Assembly (NCBI GenBank): GCA_949294185.1
Contig: CASFGA010000006.1
Coordinates: 1 to 64,000, forward strand
From: an uncultured Bacteroides sp.
Lineage (GTDB): Bacteria > Bacteroidota > Bacteroidia > Bacteroidales > Bacteroidaceae
Reading direction: 5' to 3'
DNA: 64,000 nt
The translations under genes and the position numbers were made by a program. Numbering within the stretch: the stretch's first letter is position 1; the number at the start of each line of letters is the position of its first letter. Shown here piece by piece: positions 18,324-28,063 of the stretch. A model generated the notes under the pieces. It did not search any database. It had not been told where the DNA came from and worked only from the letters and a program-made list of their open reading frames with translations.

Positions 18324-18407
18324 TTTTGTTCTGATGTATTTAGGACGGGATAGAAGAAAAGTCGGTCTGCTATCCGCATCCGGATTGTTTTTTCTGTTGT
18401 TGCAATG

Positions 18408-21400
18408 TCAGTAGTCTCTTTGCACTTCGGCGATTTTCTCCTGCAGTTTGCGCATCTGCTCTTCTGCCAATACTTTTTTGTATTCGATAGGCGTGACCTG
18501 GATAAATTCATCAGCGTAGCGGTTCCAGTTGTCGAGCATCGTTCGTGCCAGTTCGGAGCCGGTATACAGGTAGTGCCGCCGTATCAGCTCGTGCAGTTCC
18601 TTGCGTGCGGAGGCATCTTCGAGCAGCGATAGCTCGACCATCTCCATGTTGCAGAAGTAGTCGAAGTCATGATGCCTGTTCCATACGTACGCCACGCCGC
18701 CGCTCATGCCGGCTGCGAAGTTTCTTCCCGTATCTCCCAACACGACCACTCGTCCGCCTGTCATGTATTCGCAGCAGTGATCGCCTGCTCCTTCCACCAC
18801 GGCGACAGCTCCGGAGTTTCGCACGGCAAAGCGTTCGCCGACTTTCCCGTTTATATAGACCTCTCCGCTCGTGGCTCCATACAGCAATGTATTGCCTGCA
18901 ATGGTATTGTCTTCGGCGGCAAAGTCACTTCTTACAGGGGGAAGCACGGAGATATGCCCTCCGCTCAGTCCTTTTCCCAGATAGTCGTTGGCTTCTCCTT
19001 CCAGCCTGAAACTGATTCCATGGGCGAGAAACGCTCCGAAACTTTGTCCGGCAGAGCCTTTGAACTTTACGCAGATAGTCTGGTCGGGCAGTCCCTGCTC
19101 TCCGTATCGGGCGGCCACAGCTCCTGAAAGCATGGCACCTACCGAACGGTCGGTGTTGGCGATGGTATACTCTAATGATACTTCCTTACGGTTCTCTATC
19201 GCGCTTCGGGATGCCTGTATCATCATGACATCCATCACCTTGTCTATGTCGTGATGTTGCGTTGTTGCGTTGTGCAGCGGCGAGCCGTTGTCGATTTTGC
19301 ACAGGATGCGGGAGAAGTCCAGTAAGGATGCTTTTGAGCCGGCAACAGCAGGAACAGTCTCGATCAAGTCGGTCCGCCCTACGATATCCTCTAATCTGGT
19401 AAATCCCATCTCGGCCAGATATTCGCGGACTTCCTGAGCAAGGAAGCGGAAATAGTTGACCACATATTCGTAATGTCCGTGGAAATGCTCGCGCAGCTTG
19501 GGATTCTGTGTGGCTACTCCCACCGGACAAGTGTTTGCATGGCATTTGCGCATCATCACACATCCCAGAACAATCAGTATGGCCGTGCCGAAAGAAAACT
19601 CTTCAGCTCCTAAAAGTGCCATTTTAATCACATCCTGTCCTGTTTTGAGCTGTCCGTCGACTTGCAGGCGCACTTGTCCTCGGAGTCCGTTCAGCACCAA
19701 AGTCTGCTGAGTCTCGCTCAAACCGATTTCGGGAGATATGCCGGCATAGCGTACGGAAGAGGCAGGCGATGCTCCCGTGCCGCCTTCCGCTCCGGATATG
19801 ACTATCAGGTCGGCCTTTGCCTTGGCTACTCCTGCCGCGATGGTTCCCACTCCGCTTTCGGCCACAAGCTTTACGCTGACTTTTGCCTTCGGGTTGACAT
19901 TCTTCAGATCGAAGATAAGCTGTGCCAGGTCTTCGATGGAGTAGATATCATGATGGGGCGGAGGCGATATGAGCGAGATGCCGGGGATGGAATGCCGCGT
20001 GCGGGCGATGACTTCGTTTACTTTAAATCCCGGCAGTTGCCCGCCTTCACCCGGTTTTGCCCCCTGAGCAATCTTAATCTGTATTTCCTCGGCGTTGACC
20101 AGATACTCGGCAGTGACGCCGAAGCGGCCTGAAGCGACTTGTTTGGTCTTGCTGCACAATGAGATTCCATCGTATGTCTCGTGGAAGCGTGCGGAGTCTT
20201 CCCCGCCTTCCCCGGTGTTGCTGCGCGTTCCGAGCTTGTTCATCGCCAAAGCCAAAGCTTCATGCGCTTCCTTGCTTATGGCTCCGAACGAGATGGCGCC
20301 GGTCACGAAATGTTTTACGATATCCTCCACCGGTTCTACCTGCTCAATCGGTATGGGACGCTTCTTGAAGCGGAAGAAATCACGCAGGAAAATAGGGGAT
20401 TCCTTCCTGTCGACTGTGGCTGTAAACTCCTTGAACTTCTTATAGCTCCCCAATCGCGTGGCCAGTTGCAGGGAGCTGATGGTTTCGGGATTCCATGCAT
20501 GTTTCTCTCCGTCCTTTCGATAGGAGAATTGTCCGATGTGAGGCAGCAGCTCTTCTACGCTTCCCGGTTGGTATCCCTCTGAATGGAAGGCGATATAGTC
20601 TTTGGCAATTTCCCGTAGTCCGATGCCTCCTATGCTCGATGACGGCGTACCGAAATAGTTTTTCAGCAGTTCTTCGCTCAGACCCACGGCCTCAAATATC
20701 TTGGCACCGCGGTAAGAACGTATCGTACTGATGCCCATCTTGCTCATTATCTTGTACAAGCCTTTGCACACGGCCTTGATATAATTTCGTTCGGCCGTTT
20801 CATAGTTCATCTGTATGTCGTTCTTTCTGACCAGATCATCCAGTACAGCAAAAGCCATATACGGGTTGATGGCACTCGCTCCATAGCCTAAAAGCAGGGC
20901 GGCATGCATGACTTCCCGTATTTCTCCGCTTTCAACAATCAGGGCTGTCTGTACCCGTTTCTGCATTGCAATGAGATGATGATGGACGGCGCTTACGGCC
21001 AAAAGCGAAGGGATTGCGGCATGGCCGGTGTCTATGTCCCGGTCGGACAGGATTATGTAATTGACTCCGTCCGTAACGGATTCTTCCGCTCTCTTGCACA
21101 ACGTGGCAATCGCTTCCTGAAGTCCTGTCGTGCCCTGGCTTGCATCGAACAGCATCGGCAGCTTGACCGTGTTGAACCCCTTGTATCGAATGTTGCAAAG
21201 GATGTCCAATTGGGTGTTGTTGAGGATGGGATGGGGCAGACGGACCATTTTGCAATGGCTTTCGTCCGGCAATAATATGTTGTTTCCCACCGCGCCGATA
21301 TATTCAGTGAGCGACATCACCAGTTCTTCCCGGATTGGGTCAATGGGAGGATTGGTGACTTGCGCGAACTGTTGGCGGAAATAATTGTATAAAAGCTGCG

Positions 21401-22931
21401 GTTTGTCGGATAAGACAGCCAGCGGGGTATCGTTTCCCATCGAGGATATCGGCTCATTCCCGCTCGTGCACATGGGGGTTATGATTTTCTCAATGTCTTC
21501 GCGGGTGAATCCGAAGGCGCGCAGCTTCCGGTCGTAATCGGTCACGGCGTTGCTTACTTTACGGCCGCTTCGCAGTGTGTCCAGTTCGATGCGGTTGGCC
21601 GACAGCCATTGGCGGTAGGGTTTGTCTGAAGCCAACTGTTCCTTTAACTGGGCGTCGTAGTATATCTTCCCTTCCTGCGTGTCGACCAGCAGTATCTTTC
21701 CGGGTTGCAGCCGGCCTTTTTCTTTGATGGTCTCAGGTTCGAAACTGATTACTCCCGCTTCACTGGCCACGACCATCATGTCATTCTTGGTTATCAGATA
21801 GCGTGCCGGACGCAGTCCGTTGCGGTCGAGCATGCCGCCTGCATAGCGCCCGTCGCTGAATAACAAGGCGGCAGGCCCGTCCCACGGTTCCATCAGGATG
21901 GAATGATATTCGTAAAAAGATTTCAGCTCCTCGCTGATGGGATTTTTGTCATTGAAAGATTCCGGGATGAGCATGGCCATGGCATGCGGCAAGCTTAGCC
22001 CCGACATGACAAAAAACTCCAAAACATTGTCGAGCGAGGCGCTGTCACTCATATTGGGCTGCAAGATGGGCCGTATGTCCTTTACATTTCCCAACAGAGG
22101 GGTGGAAAGAACGCTTTCACGCGCTTCCATCCATCCGCGGTTTCCGCGGATGGTGTTGATTTCACCATTGTGTGCCAACAGACGGAAAGGCTGTGCCAGA
22201 CTCCATGTGGGGAAAGTGTTCGTGCTGAAACGGGAATGCACGATGGCAAGTCCGCTGGTAAAGTAGGGTTGCGCCAGATCGCAGAAATATTCACGGACCT
22301 GCACAGAGGAAAGCATTCCTTTATATACAATATTCTTGCTCGAAAGCGAAACAATGTAGAAGTCTCTGTCTGTAATACGCCTCTCTATTCTCTTGCGGAT
22401 GATGTAAAGAGTCCGTTCGAGGTCTTTCGCTTCAGATATTCCCGTGATGAATATCTGTTTGATATCCGGCTCCGTTTTCAGCGCGTCTTTCCCTAAGATG
22501 GAAGAATTGACCGGAACGGAGCGCAGATGCATTAAGGAAAGTCCTTCGCGCTCTATCTCTTCAATCATAATCCGGAGCATTTCCGCCTGTTTGTCTTTGG
22601 ATTTCGGTAGAAATACCAGTCCTGTGCCGTATTTCCCCTTTTCGGGGACAGGGATACCTTGAAGCAAAATGAATTCATGCGGAATCTGCAGCATGATGCC
22701 GGCTCCGTCGCCGGTTTTGTTGTCGGCTCCTTCAGCTCCGCGATGCTTCATATTTTCCAGAACCTTCAGTGCGGCATCGACTAGCTCGTGTGATTTGTTG
22801 CCATGGATGTTGACAATCATCCCTACGCCGCAGGCGTCGTGTTCGTAAGAAGCATCGTAAAGCCCTGAATCCTGCTGATGACTTATTGCCTCTGCTTTTG
22901 ATGTTTGTTTGATGAAATGATAATCTTTCAT
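18408..22931 (-). CDS. gltB: Glutamate synthase large subunit
   Basis: This 1507-residue subunit makes two glutamates from glutamine and 2-oxoglutarate. A propeptide of 33 residues precedes the catalytic Cys34 (HDACGVGMIVNIHG), which becomes the N terminus after cleavage. Domains in order are class II glutaminase (about 34-430), central domain, FMN synthase domain (about 830-1200; GGEDSARFHETYDG, AQGAKPGEGGQLPGFKV, CPVGVATQNPKLREHF with the 3Fe-4S cysteines) and the C-terminal beta-helix (GKVGERFAVRNSGAVAVVEG, EYMTGGRVVVLGDTGRNFAA). It is the first gene of the gltB-gltD-asnB-dapF-dapL operon and has a well-formed promoter. Confidence 0.98.
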   Translation of the reverse strand: MKDYHFIKQTSKAEAISHQQDSGLYDASYEHDACGVGMIVNIHGNKSHELVDAALKVLENMKHRGAEGADNKTGDGAGIMLQIPHEFILLQGIPVPEKGKYGTGLVFLPKSKDKQAEMLRIMIEEIEREGLSLMHLRSVPVNSSILGKDALKTEPDIKQIFITGISEAKDLERTLYIIRKRIERRITDRDFYIVSLSSKNIVYKGMLSSVQVREYFCDLAQPYFTSGLAIVHSRFSTNTFPTWSLAQPFRLLAHNGEINTIRGNRGWMEARESVLSTPLLGNVKDIRPILQPNMSDSASLDNVLEFFVMSGLSLPHAMAMLIPESFNDKNPISEELKSFYEYHSILMEPWDGPAALLFSDGRYAGGMLDRNGLRPARYLITKNDMMVVASEAGVISFEPETIKEKGRLQPGKILLVDTQEGKIYYDAQLKEQLASDKPYRQWLSANRIELDTLRSGRKVSNAVTDYDRKLRAFGFTREDIEKIITPMCTSGNEPISSMGNDTPLAVLSDKPQLLYNYFRQQFAQVTNPPIDPIREELVMSLTEYIGAVGNNILLPDESHCKMVRLPHPILNNTQLDILCNIRYKGFNTVKLPMLFDASQGTTGLQEAIATLCKRAEESVTDGVNYIILSDRDIDTGHAAIPSLLAVSAVHHHLIAMQKRVQTALIVESGEIREVMHAALLLGYGASAINPYMAFAVLDDLVRKNDIQMNYETAERNYIKAVCKGLYKIMSKMGISTIRSYRGAKIFEAVGLSEELLKNYFGTPSSSIGGIGLREIAKDYIAFHSEGYQPGSVEELLPHIGQFSYRKDGEKHAWNPETISSLQLATRLGSYKKFKEFTATVDRKESPIFLRDFFRFKKRPIPIEQVEPVEDIVKHFVTGAISFGAISKEAHEALALAMNKLGTRSNTGEGGEDSARFHETYDGISLCSKTKQVASGRFGVTAEYLVNAEEIQIKIAQGAKPGEGGQLPGFKVNEVIARTRHSIPGISLISPPPHHDIYSIEDLAQLIFDLKNVNPKAKVSVKLVAESGVGTIAAGVAKAKADLIVISGAEGGTGASPASSVRYAGISPEIGLSETQQTLVLNGLRGQVRLQVDGQLKTGQDVIKMALLGAEEFSFGTAILIVLGCVMMRKCHANTCPVGVATQNPKLREHFHGHYEYVVNYFRFLAQEVREYLAEMGFTRLEDIVGRTDLIETVPAVAGSKASLLDFSRILCKIDNGSPLHNATTQHHDIDKVMDVMMIQASRSAIENRKEVSLEYTIANTDRSVGAMLSGAVAARYGEQGLPDQTICVKFKGSAGQSFGAFLAHGISFRLEGEANDYLGKGLSGGHISVLPPVRSDFAAEDNTIAGNTLLYGATSGEVYINGKVGERFAVRNSGAVAVVEGAGDHCCEYMTGGRVVVLGDTGRNFAAGMSGGVAYVWNRHHDFDYFCNMEMVELSLLEDASARKELHELIRRHYLYTGSELARTMLDNWNRYADEFIQVTPIEYKKVLAEEQMRKLQEKIAEVQRDY

Positions 22932-23265
22932 TGGTATTCTCTTTCTTTTTTATTTAATAATACCATAATTTGTGTCACTATGGGTGCAAAAATAAATTAT
23001 GGCTTTCTAAAAACAAAGAGAATAATGGACAAAAAGGATTGGAAAATATATTCTGTGTGCTTGATTGTTTTAAAATGTTATTCTATTGCTGTCGTATGTT
23101 TTAAATTGTAATGTGATTTCTGTTATTTGCTTGCATATTATTATTTTTGAGAAATAAGAAATAAATTAAATGTCCGTATTGATTCTGTCTGTTTGTGTGG
23201 ATTTGTGCCTGTATTGTGTTATTTTGTTTGGATAATATCGTGTTTTGTTGTTAAAATGAAAACGG
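22932..23265. other. AT-rich intergenic region between mnmA and gltB
   Basis: Apart from the gltB promoter I see no gene, hairpin terminator or repeat. The stretch 23020-23260 is strongly AT-rich and free of long open frames with coding character. Confidence 0.6.
22987..23017 (-). promoter_or_regulatory. Promoter of the gltB operon
   Basis: On the minus strand TTTG (23014-23017) is followed after exactly 19 bases by TATTTTTG (22987-22994). This is a textbook Bacteroidota -33/-7 pair, 56 bases before the gltB start. Confidence 0.8.
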
Positions 23266-24396
23266 CTAATGGAACTTTTCCCCGTTCTCTGCGGCGATTT
23301 TCTTCAGGCATTGCTGGAATGCGATAAAGCCTCCGCCCAATACGCGGTTGTTATCGTAGAATACGGCCGACTGGCCGGGAGCAATGGCTGAGGCCATCTC
23401 GGCAAACTTTACTAATAAAAGTCCGTTTTCAAGTCGGATTACCTGACAGGGAATCGGCCGGCTGCGGTAACGGATGCGCACAGACAAGTTGGGGCAGGAC
23501 AATAGTTCCCCGATGTCGGCGGCAGTGACATCTTCCACCAGCATATATTCCGTCTTCAACTGTTCGGCATCGCCAAGCATCACCGTATTTTTAGCCGGAT
23601 TGATTTTCAATACATACGCAGGCTTGCCCAAAGCAATCTCCAGTCCCTTGCGCTGGCCGATGGTGTAATAGGCGAAACCTTTGTGTTGCCCTAATTTCAC
23701 TCCTCTTTCGTTGACAAACCACCCCGGCCCGATACGCTCGTCGATGTCCGGACAGTGCTCTTTCAGAAAATCGCGGTAGTCTTTGTCGATGAAGCAGATT
23801 TCCATGCTTTCGCCGCCGCGGGCTTTTGCCTCGAACCCCTTTGCGGCCAGATATTCGCGCACCTGCATCTTGGTCATTCCGCCTAAGGGGAACAGCATGC
23901 GGCGCAGGATATGCTGCGGGAGTTTCCAGAGGAAATAAGACTGGTCTTTCGTCGGGTCGTCGCCGGTGACAATATAGCGCAGTCCGTTCCGTTCTTCCAG
24001 CCGGCAGTAATGTCCCGTCGCGATGTAGGCACAGCCCGTGCGGTCGGCCCATTCGCATAGGATGCGCTCCTTGAAGAGCGGGTTGCACATGACGCACGGA
24101 TTCGGTGTCCGTCCGCGCATGTACTCATCGATGAAATATTGCACGATGACCTGACGGAACTCTTTCCGCACATCGGCCACATGATGCTCTATACCCAACC
24201 GCGCGGCCAATGCCTGCGCCTCCAGAATTTCATCGGGCTGCTCCTGCTCCGGGTTAGAGAAATGCGAAGGAATGTCCCATGTGCGCATGGTTACTCCCAC
24301 CACCTCAAATCCTTTTTCCTGTAACATGATGCATGCGGCGGAGCTGTCTATGCCTCCGCTCATGCCCACCAATACTCTTTTTTCCTTGTTTAGCAT
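23266..24396 (-). CDS. mnmA: tRNA-specific 2-thiouridylase
   Basis: This cytoplasmic enzyme of 376 residues thiolates U34 of tRNA-Lys, -Glu and -Gln with ATP. It has the PP-loop [40 protein letters not shown] (first catalytic Cys), [17 protein letters not shown] and [18 protein letters not shown] (second catalytic Cys). The C-terminal beta-barrel includes [20 protein letters not shown]. It begins 36 bases after the EFR1-type ferredoxin gene on the same strand and is probably co-transcribed with it. Bacteroidota often carry several MnmA paralogues, so the exact numbering cannot be set. Confidence 0.95.
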   Translation of the reverse strand: MLNKEKRVLVGMSGGIDSSAACIMLQEKGFEVVGVTMRTWDIPSHFSNPEQEQPDEILEAQALAARLGIEHHVADVRKEFRQVIVQYFIDEYMRGRTPNPCVMCNPLFKERILCEWADRTGCAYIATGHYCRLEERNGLRYIVTGDDPTKDQSYFLWKLPQHILRRMLFPLGGMTKMQVREYLAAKGFEAKARGGESMEICFIDKDYRDFLKEHCPDIDERIGPGWFVNERGVKLGQHKGFAYYTIGQRKGLEIALGKPAYVLKINPAKNTVMLGDAEQLKTEYMLVEDVTAADIGELLSCPNLSVRIRYRSRPIPCQVIRLENGLLLVKFAEMASAIAPGQSAVFYDNNRVLGGGFIAFQQCLKKIAAENGEKFH

Positions 24397-24432
24397 GAAG
24401 TCTTTTTAAGCGTTTAGTCAAGTTTCATCCGA

Positions 24433-25215
24433 TTATAAAAACAGTTCCGGCTCGCGGCGTGCACTGAAGTGCTCATGCAGGAAAGCGGCGAACGGATTGT
24501 CGAACACCCGGGCCTCGTTGGGGCAGGCTTTTACACAGGCACAACACTTGATGCAGCTGCCGGCAGAAGTCTCTATCCTGCCGTCTGCGCTGAGGCGGAT
24601 GGCGTGCGTCGGACAGACTTCCAGGCATTCGCCGCAGGCGAAGCACTGTTCCGTGCATACGGGGCAGGCAGGCTGTCCCGCTTTCAACTCTTTGTAAGGC
24701 GCATTCCCCTTGACGAAAAACGGCGGCAGGTCGGGCTGCGCGAGCAGCTTTTCCCAACTGGCACGCCCGAAGTCTGCGGCTTTTTGCAAGTCGGATGCGT
24801 CCGGACGGCCTGCGGCGACGGGATAAGCCGCCGTGCTGTAGCTGTGTTCGCCGATGAAGGCTCCTGCCGAAAGCGGTGTAAAGCCCAGTTCGGCAGCCGT
24901 ATCGCGCAGTTCAACCAATGCGTCTTCGTAGTCGCGGTTGCCGTAGACCGCTATCAGAATGGCAGGCGCATCCGTACCCCGCAGGCGTTTGATGCGTTGC
25001 AGAGCGGTCGGTGCTATCCGTCCGCCGTAGACCGGGGCGGCGATAATCGTTACGGCATCCCTAATCTCAATGGGGGACAGGCCTTCGTCGAGCGTCAGGT
25101 CGGTCTCAATCCGTCGTCCCATGCCTATGCCTTCGCCTACGGCGCGTGCTGTCTGCGCAGATGTATGAGTAGGCGAAAAGAAAACGATATGCGTTGTGGT
25201 ATATGTCTTCATCAT
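24433..25215 (-). CDS. EFR1-type ferrodoxin (flavodoxin domain plus two 4Fe-4S clusters)
   Basis: The protein has 260 residues. Residues about 5-160 form a flavodoxin-like fold (HIVFFSPTHTSAQTARAVGE for the FMN phosphate, IIAAPVYGGRIAPTALQRIK, AVYGNRDYEDALVEL). The C-terminal part has two 4Fe-4S motifs, CFACGECLEVCPTHAI and CIKCCACVKACPNEA, with extra Cys just before (CPVCTEQC). It should be a soluble one- or two-electron carrier. The partner is unknown. A -7 box lies 33-40 bases upstream. Translation may start at either of two adjacent ATGs. Co-transcription with mnmA might link it to tRNA thiolation redox chemistry, but that is inference. Confidence 0.88.
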   Translation of the reverse strand: MMKTYTTTHIVFFSPTHTSAQTARAVGEGIGMGRRIETDLTLDEGLSPIEIRDAVTIIAAPVYGGRIAPTALQRIKRLRGTDAPAILIAVYGNRDYEDALVELRDTAAELGFTPLSAGAFIGEHSYSTAAYPVAAGRPDASDLQKAADFGRASWEKLLAQPDLPPFFVKGNAPYKELKAGQPACPVCTEQCFACGECLEVCPTHAIRLSADGRIETSAGSCIKCCACVKACPNEARVFDNPFAAFLHEHFSARREPELFL

Positions 25216-25247
25216 GAAAATAACAAAAAGAAGTCAGGTTTGTTTCG

Positions 25248-25255
25248 CAAAGATA
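25248..25255 (-). promoter_or_regulatory. -7 box of the ferrodoxin-mnmA unit
   Basis: The minus strand reads TATCTTTG, a full TAnnTTTG match, 33 bases before the start codon at 25215. No clear -33 TTG is seen. Confidence 0.55.
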
Positions 25256-25438
25256 ACTTTTTTGACGGAGAAAGAGTCATGCAGGGAAAAAATTATGTCG
25301 GGGTGAAAATCTGTTTTTCTGCGGAGGGAAATTTTTTTTGTCCGGCATCCCGGCATTTTTTCCTGTAGTGCAGAAAGGCTTGCTTCATTCCTTCGTTTTT
25401 TTTGGAAGGGATTTCGCCGGCTTTTCATTTATAGTTTG

Positions 25439-25446
25439 TAATTTTG
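25439..25446 (+). promoter_or_regulatory. -7 box of the ruvB-flippase unit
   Basis: The plus strand reads TAATTTTG, a TAnnTTTG match, only 7 bases before the ruvB ATG at 25454, so the mRNA would be almost leaderless. No proper -33 element is seen. Confidence 0.45.
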
Positions 25447-25453
25447 CACTGTT

Positions 25454-26479
25454 ATGGAAGAACAGTTTGACATACGCGACTATAAGCCGGTAGGGAAGGA
25501 ACGCGATTTTGAGAACGCTCTCCGTCCGCTTCAGTTCGAGGACTTCAGCGGGCAGGACAAGGTGGTGGACAATCTGCGTATCTTCGTAAAGGCGGCCCGC
25601 CTGCGTGCCGAGGCGCTTGACCACGTGCTGCTGCACGGGCCTCCCGGATTAGGAAAGACTACGCTGAGCAACATCATTGCGAATGAACTGGGTGTCGGAT
25701 TTAAAGTCACATCGGGGCCGGTGCTTGACAAGCCGGGAGATCTGGCGGGTGTGCTGACCAGCCTGGAGGCGAATGATGTGCTTTTCATCGATGAGATACA
25801 CCGGCTCAGTCCGGTGGTAGAGGAATATCTGTATTCGGCCATGGAAGACTACCGGATTGACATCATGATAGACAAGGGGCCTTCTGCCCGAAGCATACAG
25901 ATAGACCTGAATCCGTTCACTTTGGTGGGAGCCACCACCCGCAGCGGTCTGTTGACGGCTCCGCTCCGTGCCCGCTTCGGCATCAATCTGCATCTGGAAT
26001 ACTATGATGATGCGGTACTGACCCAGATTATCCTCCGTTCGGCGAAAATTCTGAACGTGCCCTGCGATGTGGAGGCGGCGGGTGAAATCGCCTCGCGCAG
26101 CCGTGGTACGCCGCGTATCGCCAATGCGCTGCTGCGCCGGGTGCGCGACTTTGCGCAGGTGAAGGGGTCGGGACGGATTACGGTGGAGATAGCCCGCTAT
26201 GCGCTTGAGGCGCTGAACATCGACCGGTACGGTCTGGACGAGATAGACAACAAGATTCTCTGCACAATCATCGACAAGTTCAAGGGCGGGCCCGTGGGGC
26301 TGACCACCATTGCCACGGCTTTGGGAGAAGACCCCGGTACGTTGGAAGAGGTTTACGAGCCCTTCCTCATCAAAGAAGGCTTCCTGAAGCGCACGCCGCG
26401 CGGACGGGAAGTGACGGAACTGGCATATAAGCATTTGGGCAGAAGTATCTATAACAGTAGCAAGACATTGTTTGACTAA
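25454..26479 (+). CDS. ruvB: Holliday junction branch migration DNA helicase RuvB
   Basis: The 341-residue AAA+ motor drives Holliday junction migration with RuvA. Motifs in order are [18 protein letters not shown], Walker [21 protein letters not shown], Walker [20 protein letters not shown], sensor [19 protein letters not shown] (with the arginine finger) and the winged-helix C terminus [20 protein letters not shown]. The length is typical. The flippase gene follows 28 bases downstream and is probably co-transcribed. Confidence 0.98.
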   Translation: MEEQFDIRDYKPVGKERDFENALRPLQFEDFSGQDKVVDNLRIFVKAARLRAEALDHVLLHGPPGLGKTTLSNIIANELGVGFKVTSGPVLDKPGDLAGVLTSLEANDVLFIDEIHRLSPVVEEYLYSAMEDYRIDIMIDKGPSARSIQIDLNPFTLVGATTRSGLLTAPLRARFGINLHLEYYDDAVLTQIILRSAKILNVPCDVEAAGEIASRSRGTPRIANALLRRVRDFAQVKGSGRITVEIARYALEALNIDRYGLDEIDNKILCTIIDKFKGGPVGLTTIATALGEDPGTLEEVYEPFLIKEGFLKRTPRGREVTELAYKHLGRSIYNSSKTLFD

Positions 26480-26507
26480 AGGATTGTCGGGACTAAAAAA
26501 TTAGGTT

Positions 26508-27998
26508 ATGGCTGAACTGAAATCGTTGGCTAAGGATACGGCCATTTATGGTGTGAGCAGCATCGTGGGCCGCTTCTTGAATTATCTGCTGGTGCCGCTG
26601 TATACGGCAGTGCTGCCGGCGGCATCGGGTGGTTATGGTGTGGTGTCGAATGTCTATGCCTATACGGCGCTGATATTGGTACTGCTGACTTTCGGCATGG
26701 AGACCGGTTTTTTCCGTTTCGCTAACAAGTCGGGCGAAGACCCTCATAAGGTATACGCCAATTCTCTTCTGTTCGTGGGCGGACTTTCGCTCTTGTTTGT
26801 GATGCTTTGCATGATGTTTCTGAAACCGATTTCTGCTTTCCTCGAGTATCCCGACCATGCAGACTATGTAGGGATGATGGTGGTGGTGGTGGCGCTTGAT
26901 TCTTTCCAAAGCATTCCGTTTGCCTATCTGCGCTACAAGAAGCGTCCGGTCAAGTTCGCGGCCATCAAGCTGATAAATATTGTCGGCAATATCGGACTGA
27001 ACCTTTTCTTCCTGTTGCTGTGCCCGTGGCTTCATGTGCATGCGCCCGGATGGATATCGTGGTTTTACGATCCTGCCTATATGGTCGGGTATATTTTCGT
27101 GTCGAATCTCATCATGTCTGCCCTTCAGATGTTTTTTTTCATACCGGAGCTGCGCGGCTTTTCCTACCGGATAGACCGGCGGCTGATGAAGCAGATGATC
27201 TCCTATTCATTTCCGATTCTGATATTTGGAGTAGTGGGGATACTGAATCAGACGATTGACAAGATGATTTATCCCTTTCTCTTCGACGACCGTCAGGAGG
27301 GACTGGTGCAGTTGGGTATATACAGCGCTACGAGTAAGGTCGCTCTAATCATGGCGATGTTTACGCAAGCCTTCCGCTATGCCTACGAGCCGTTTGTCTT
27401 TGGCAAGAACAAGGATGCGGACAACAAGAAGGTTTATGCCGCTGCCATGAAGTATTTCTTTATTTTTTCTCTGCTGGCTTTTCTGGCCGTGATGGGGTAT
27501 ATGGATATTTTGAAGTACATGGTAGCCCGCGATTACTGGGAGGGGCTGAGCGTGGTGGCCATTGTAATGGGAGCTGAGATATTCAAGGGAATTTATTTCA
27601 ATCTTTCATTCTGGTACAAACTGACCGATGAAACCCGGTGGGGGGCTTATTTCTCCTTGATTGGCTGCACGGTCATATTGATATTGAATATATGGCTTGT
27701 TCCGGTATATGGCTATGTAGCCTCTGCCTGGGCCTCCGTAATCGGGTATGGTGTGATAACTCTTCTGTCTTATTTCATCGGACAAAAAAAATATCCCGTC
27801 TCCTATCCGCTGAAGGATATGGCGGTCTACCTGCTGTTGGCTGCTGTCCTGTATGTCCTTTCGCAGGCAGTGACCATACCGAATGTGGCGGTGCGCCTGC
27901 TATATCATACGTTATTAATAGCGTTGTTTATTATATATATAGTGAAGCGCGACCTGCCTCTGAAGAATATCCCGTTGGTAAACCGTTTTTTCAGATAA
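26508..27998 (+). CDS. Lipid-linked oligosaccharide flippase-like membrane protein
   Basis: This polysaccharide biosynthesis/MOP-superfamily transporter has 496 residues and about 14 hydrophobic helices. It opens with LAKDTAIYGVSSIVGRFLNY and LLVPLYTAVLPAASGGYGVV, the usual Wzx-type N terminus. GILNQTIDKMIYPFLF and RYAYEPFVFGKNKDADNKKV are also characteristic. Members of this superfamily move lipid-linked glycans or lipid II across the inner membrane. No glycosyltransferases are nearby, so the cargo is open. It is encoded directly after ruvB and ends at a hairpin shared with the convergent helicase gene. Confidence 0.88.
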   Translation: MAELKSLAKDTAIYGVSSIVGRFLNYLLVPLYTAVLPAASGGYGVVSNVYAYTALILVLLTFGMETGFFRFANKSGEDPHKVYANSLLFVGGLSLLFVMLCMMFLKPISAFLEYPDHADYVGMMVVVVALDSFQSIPFAYLRYKKRPVKFAAIKLINIVGNIGLNLFFLLLCPWLHVHAPGWISWFYDPAYMVGYIFVSNLIMSALQMFFFIPELRGFSYRIDRRLMKQMISYSFPILIFGVVGILNQTIDKMIYPFLFDDRQEGLVQLGIYSATSKVALIMAMFTQAFRYAYEPFVFGKNKDADNKKVYAAAMKYFFIFSLLAFLAVMGYMDILKYMVARDYWEGLSVVAIVMGAEIFKGIYFNLSFWYKLTDETRWGAYFSLIGCTVILILNIWLVPVYGYVASAWASVIGYGVITLLSYFIGQKKYPVSYPLKDMAVYLLLAAVLYVLSQAVTIPNVAVRLLYHTLLIALFIIYIVKRDLPLKNIPLVNRFFR

Positions 27999-28005
27999 GG
28001 GAAGA

Positions 28006-28042
28006 ATAAAAAAGGAGGATATGCAAAACTGCGTATCCTCCT
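28006..28042 (-). terminator. Terminator between flippase and helicase genes
   Basis: AGGAGGATA (28013-28021) pairs with TATCCTCCT (28034-28042). On the minus strand the stem runs straight into a U-run (complement of 28006-28012), so it ends the helicase mRNA. It may also act on the convergent flippase transcript. Confidence 0.8.
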
Positions 28043-28063
28043 GTAATATTCAGAGTCTGGTAT

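Noticed and set aside
22905..23111. Plus-strand frame of 68 codons over the gltB promoter
   Set aside because: It covers the gltB start and promoter, is AT-driven and has no coding character.
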